Assembly: GCF_016587415.1 (NCBI RefSeq)
Contig: NZ_BNJI01000003.1
Span: 1,116,001-1,180,000, forward strand
Direction of reading: 5' to 3'
Origin: Ktedonobacter sp. SOSP1-85
GTDB taxonomy: Bacteria > Chloroflexota > Ktedonobacteria > Ktedonobacterales > Ktedonobacteraceae
DNA: 64,000 bases
Shown: positions 61,235 to 64,000 of the stretch, one piece after another
How the letters are laid out: every line of letters begins with the position of its first letter
Numbering within the stretch: the first letter of the stretch is position 1
Translations under genes and position numbers: made by a program
Notes under the pieces: generated by a model
What the model was told of the DNA's origin: nothing
What the model saw: the letters and a program-made list of their open reading frames with translations, nothing else
The model's database searches: none

Positions 61235-61261
61235 TAGTGCATCCCTCCTCTATCTAGCAAA

Positions 61262-62005
61262 TTAACGTATACGAGGACTACCAAAACCAAGGACACGCTG
61301 GCCAAAGCTCTTGTTGACGCCGATTGCTGGCTTACGATCAGGATCCAGGCGGCGCTCAATCCAGCGCTGGATCACATCCCAGATGGTGGTCAGGACCAGG
61401 TAGTAGACGGTCGCCACAATGAGGAGTTCGAAGATGTTGAAGGTTGGCGCGCCAAAGGTACGCGCGGTACCAGTCAGCTCAAGCATACCGATAACGGTCG
61501 CGATAGAGGTTGTCTTGAGCATGTTGTTGAATTCGTTGCCGAGGGGAGGAATAACCACGCGCGCGGCCTGAGGAAGAATAATACGCCGCATCGCTACCCA
61601 GTAGCGCATGCCAAGCGCCTTAGAGGCCTCCATCTGGCCGGGATCAACCGCGCCAATAGCCGCGCGAATAATTTCGGACATATACGCGCCTTCGTTAAGA
61701 GAGAAGGCTACCAATATACAGGCAAAATCGGGGAGCAAGAGACCAGGCACGATCTTCGGTAGGCCGGTCCACAGGAGCAGCACCTGCACCAGCAGCGGGC
61801 TACCACGGAAGAACCAGAGGTATGCTCGCGCGATCCATTGCAGCGCCGGCCACTTCGACATCTGCATCAGGGCCAGGAATAAGCCCAGGATGACGCCCAG
61901 GGTCTGAGCCACGACAGAGACCCATAGCACGAGCCAGGCCGCCTTGAGGAAATAGAGATTGGGGTCCTGGAAAAGGTAGAACCAGACAAGATCCCAGTTA
62001 AACAT
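61262..62005 (-). CDS. polar amino acid ABC transporter permease (HisM-type)
   Basis: A 247-residue permease with five predicted helices and the EAA loop EASKALGMRYWVAMRRIILPQAARVVIPPLGNEF, the interface to the ATPase. Family: HisM/GlnP. ATG 62005 has AGGAGGG about 6 bases upstream; the frame runs further upstream only into the hairpin region, so a longer start is rejected. It likely works as a homodimer since only one permease gene is present. A 24-bp hairpin lies between it and the binding-protein gene. Confidence 0.92.
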   Translation of the reverse strand: MFNWDLVWFYLFQDPNLYFLKAAWLVLWVSVVAQTLGVILGLFLALMQMSKWPALQWIARAYLWFFRGSPLLVQVLLLWTGLPKIVPGLLLPDFACILVAFSLNEGAYMSEIIRAAIGAVDPGQMEASKALGMRYWVAMRRIILPQAARVVIPPLGNEFNNMLKTTSIATVIGMLELTGTARTFGAPTFNIFELLIVATVYYLVLTTIWDVIQRWIERRLDPDRKPAIGVNKSFGQRVLGFGSPRIR

Positions 62006-62029
62006 GAACGCCCTCCTGATAACGTAGGC

Positions 62030-62087
62030 TGATGTGTTTTTTTCAGCCCTCCTAGCATACGTCAGGAGGGCTGAAAAAAACACATCA
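62030..62087 (-). terminator. 24-bp perfect hairpin inside the amino acid ABC operon
   Basis: Arms 62030-62053 and 62064-62087 with a 10-base loop and T-runs on both strands, 1 base beyond the binding-protein stop. It could partly terminate or stabilise the upstream message, giving more binding protein than permease. Confidence 0.75.
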
Positions 62088-62088
62088 A

Positions 62089-62979
62089 TTATATTTTCTC
62101 ATCATTGGTTAAGCCCCACTTTGTAAAGAGCTTATCGTAGGTGCCATCAGCTTTCAGCGCCTGAAACGCCTTCTGCACCGCATTCTGCATCTCCGCGTCT
62201 CCCTTGCGGATGACTATCCCACTGGGAGCGGCCTCAATCACGGGACCACCGTATGCGAACTGCTCAGGATGGAGCTTGTTATAGTAACCAGCGGAGAGCG
62301 AACCCTGGAAGGTCGCATCCACACGGCGGTCAACCAGCGCCTGAATAACATCGGTCTCCGTACCCAGTACCATCACCTTAATCGCAGACTTCCCTTTGGC
62401 CTCGCAGGCCTTTGAGGTCGCGGTCAACTTCTCCTGCTGGCTGGTACCGTTCTGGACACTGACATTCAGGCCACACAGGTCATCAACACCTTTGACGTTC
62501 TTGGGATTGCCGTTCTGGACGAGAAGCGCCGAGCCAGCCTGCATATACTTGACGAAATCAAATTTCGGCAGGCGCGCTGGGCTCATGTAGACGCTCGACA
62601 CGATAATATCGAAGCGCTTATTATTCAAGTCGTCGAAGATGGTGTCAAAGCTCGTCTTCACGACGTTTACCTTCACCCCCATATGCGCGGCCAGGGCCTG
62701 GGAGAGGTCGATATCGAAGCCAGTATACTGATTACTCGTTTGATCGACATACTCCATAGGGAAATAGGTTGGATCAGTGCCAATAGTGAGCGTATCTGCG
62801 GTCTGGAGGTCCTTGGGCGCGGGTACATTGGGTGTTGCCTTGGCCAGTTGGTCATTCGAGGTTGTGCTACTGTTGCCACCGCAGGCAGAGATAATGAGGG
62901 TGAGCAGCAACATACACACAAGCATAGATAGGCGAAGGCGCCGAAGAGAAGCGTTCTTCTGCGAGTTCATGAAGTACAT
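62089..62979 (-). CDS. polar amino acid ABC substrate-binding lipoprotein
   Basis: A 296-residue exported solute-binding protein (SBP_bac_3 family). Signal: basic RRLRLS, hydrophobic core, lipobox LIISACGG. Core motifs: LTIGTDPTYFPMEYVDQ, YTGFDIDLSQALAAHMG, FDIIVSSVYMSPAR, and VDRRVDATFQGS. The ligand is a polar amino acid or a related compound, not identified. ATG 62979 follows AGAAAGG; an ATG nine codons upstream at 63006 is less likely. First gene of the importer operon. Confidence 0.93.
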   Translation of the reverse strand: MYFMNSQKNASLRRLRLSMLVCMLLLTLIISACGGNSSTTSNDQLAKATPNVPAPKDLQTADTLTIGTDPTYFPMEYVDQTSNQYTGFDIDLSQALAAHMGVKVNVVKTSFDTIFDDLNNKRFDIIVSSVYMSPARLPKFDFVKYMQAGSALLVQNGNPKNVKGVDDLCGLNVSVQNGTSQQEKLTATSKACEAKGKSAIKVMVLGTETDVIQALVDRRVDATFQGSLSAGYYNKLHPEQFAYGGPVIEAAPSGIVIRKGDAEMQNAVQKAFQALKADGTYDKLFTKWGLTNDEKI

Positions 62980-63438
62980 GTACCTTTCTCTTGTGCTTTG
63001 TGTCAACAGTTACGTTTCCACGCAGCACTCTTCTGCCCGCCCGATTCAGGAACAAATAGCTCTCTCAAATAAGACAACCCAAGGTACCATAGGAAGACAT
63101 TAACAAGACACAAATTTACAAAAATCGATGTATTAGAACACATCTTAAGGAGGAATGATAACACACCTCGCCCCTGATTAAAAGAGCATCACCCCAGCCA
63201 GGGGAAAGTATACGCACTATATTCGGATGGAGTGGCATAGTAAAAAAATATCTACGGCCTTCTCAATCACGATTACTTTGTACCATTAACCAGAATACTT
63301 GAGCTTGTATAAGCGTTATGCTTGTATGTATGCTTTAAAGAACAGAAGTAAAGAATATGGGGATTTGCGCAAGCCAGGAATATCGGCTTGCGACAATGCC
63401 GGGTGAAGGTCATGACATACAAAGGAGGATTTCTGCAA
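62980..63438. other. divergent intergenic region
   Basis: About 460 bases between the binding-protein gene and the ThiO-like gene. An 8-bp hairpin (63368-63375 with 63385-63392) precedes the right-hand gene by 47 bases. I looked for a TPP riboswitch because of the downstream gene, but the conserved CUGAGA and ACCUGA elements are not there. Confidence 0.45.
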
Positions 63439-64000
63439 ATGACCATTACAAGCAACGCAGACACCATCATTATGGGAGGGGGAGTTACAGGCTGCTCTAT
63501 TGCTTATCATTTGCAACAAGCGGGGGCCAGAGTGACAGTCATAGAGCGCGAAGAGATCGCTTCCGAGTCTTCAAGTGCCGCCGCTGGTATGTTAGCGCCC
63601 ATTGGAGGGATGCGTCAGGGAGATGCCTTTACCGACCTGCTTATCGCCGGGCGCAAACTCAACCTTGAGTTGCTACCACAAATCCAGGCAACCAGCGGCG
63701 TTCAGACGGAATATCATCGCCCGGGCTCACTACGCATCGCCAATAGCGAGGCGGAGGCGCAGCGTTTACGCGAGCGCTTTAACGACTGGCAAAATCTGCA
63801 ACAGGAGGTGCGCTGGCTCAGTGGAGACGAGGCGCGAGAAATTGAGCCCTTACTCGGAGAGGAAACATGTGCAGCTGTCTACGCGCCTCACGAGGGATCG
63901 ATGAAACCCGCGGGCGTCACCCGGGCATACGCAGGCGCAGCACGTGCCATAGGAGTACGCTTCATTGAACGCTGCGAGGTAATCGGCATCGAACGCGAGG
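63439..64000 (+). CDS. FAD-dependent glycine/D-amino-acid oxidase, ThiO-like (partial)
   Basis: The first 187 residues of a gene that runs off the window. The FAD-binding Rossmann motif is TIIMGGGVTGCSIAYHLQQAG followed by VTVIERE, then SSSAAAGMLAPIG and YHRPGSLRIAN, all typical of ThiO glycine oxidase and related deaminating flavoenzymes. ThiO makes dehydroglycine for the thiazole part of thiamine. Whether the protein is ThiO or another DAO-family oxidase depends on the missing C-terminus and downstream genes (thiS, thiG). ATG 63439 follows AAAGGAGG by 10 bases. The C-terminus is absent because of the window edge. Confidence 0.85.
   Translation, partial: MTITSNADTIIMGGGVTGCSIAYHLQQAGARVTVIEREEIASESSSAAAGMLAPIGGMRQGDAFTDLLIAGRKLNLELLPQIQATSGVQTEYHRPGSLRIANSEAEAQRLRERFNDWQNLQQEVRWLSGDEAREIEPLLGEETCAAVYAPHEGSMKPAGVTRAYAGAARAIGVRFIERCEVIGIERE

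Noticed and set aside
62980..63438. TPP riboswitch upstream of the ThiO-like gene
   Set aside because: The conserved THI-box elements were not found in the leader.

Overview
Organism. The window looks like chromosome of a Ktedonobacteria-type member of Chloroflexota: a large-genome, soil-type bacterium with moderate GC, a secreted GH18 chitinase with a Thr/Pro linker, LLM (F420-type) and aldo/keto oxidoreductases, a single-module type I PKS, many two-component genes and IS605/group II intron load. This is inferred from gene content and protein style, not from a marker gene. No rRNA, tRNA or CRISPR array was recognised. Layout. 0-6 kb: a thiamine-precursor-type ABC lipoprotein, an aldo/keto reductase, a small membrane protein, a diguanylate cyclase, an integrase remnant and a pentapeptide-repeat protein. 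6-19 kb: a heterodimeric ABC exporter (one degenerate ATP site), an ABC-2-like permease, a WYL regulator, a family 2 glycosyltransferase, a 1068-residue HEAT-type protein and a two-TM sensor-like protein. 19.2-25.9 kb: the most striking locus. An IS605-type element (tnpA with an internal stop, divergent tnpB) has tnpB split by a group II intron. The reverse transcriptase ORF of that intron is itself split, exactly after the catalytic YADD codons, by a second, related group II intron with an intact ORF. Removing the inner and then the outer intron restores both reading frames in silico. 26-30 kb: an overlapping three-gene phosphorelay (PAS histidine kinase, Rcp1-like receiver, receiver-kinase hybrid). 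30-32 kb: a nitroreductase and an FMN-dependent alpha-hydroxy-acid oxidase. 32-37.5 kb: a free-standing KS-AT-DH-KR-ACP polyketide synthase. 38-47 kb: a HAMP membrane protein, an unknown protein, a LacI regulator divergent from an EamA transporter whose promoter carries a LacI-style palindrome, an unknown protein, the chitinase, an AraC regulator and a nitroreductase with a C-terminal frameshift. 47.3 kb: a 67-residue double-glycine-leader peptide gene, a candidate bacteriocin, RiPP or signalling precursor. 47.7-54 kb: a NarL-type two-component pair beside a MacB/LolD-like ABC ATPase and a FtsX permease, possibly one envelope-stress or export unit. 54-60 kb: aldo/keto reductase, LLM oxidoreductase, FUSC protein, GNAT acetyltransferase and a glutaredoxin-thioredoxin reductase fusion. 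60-63 kb: a polar amino acid ABC operon. The right edge cuts a ThiO-like FAD oxidase. Overarching pattern. About twenty long, perfect or near-perfect palindromes (stems of 16-34 bp) punctuate the window, roughly one per 3 kb. Most lie at gene 3' ends and would serve as terminators, but at least three lie between divergent genes where nothing terminates. Three pairs of palindromes are related in sequence and differ by paired, compensatory changes, which suggests dispersed structured elements rather than unrelated terminators.
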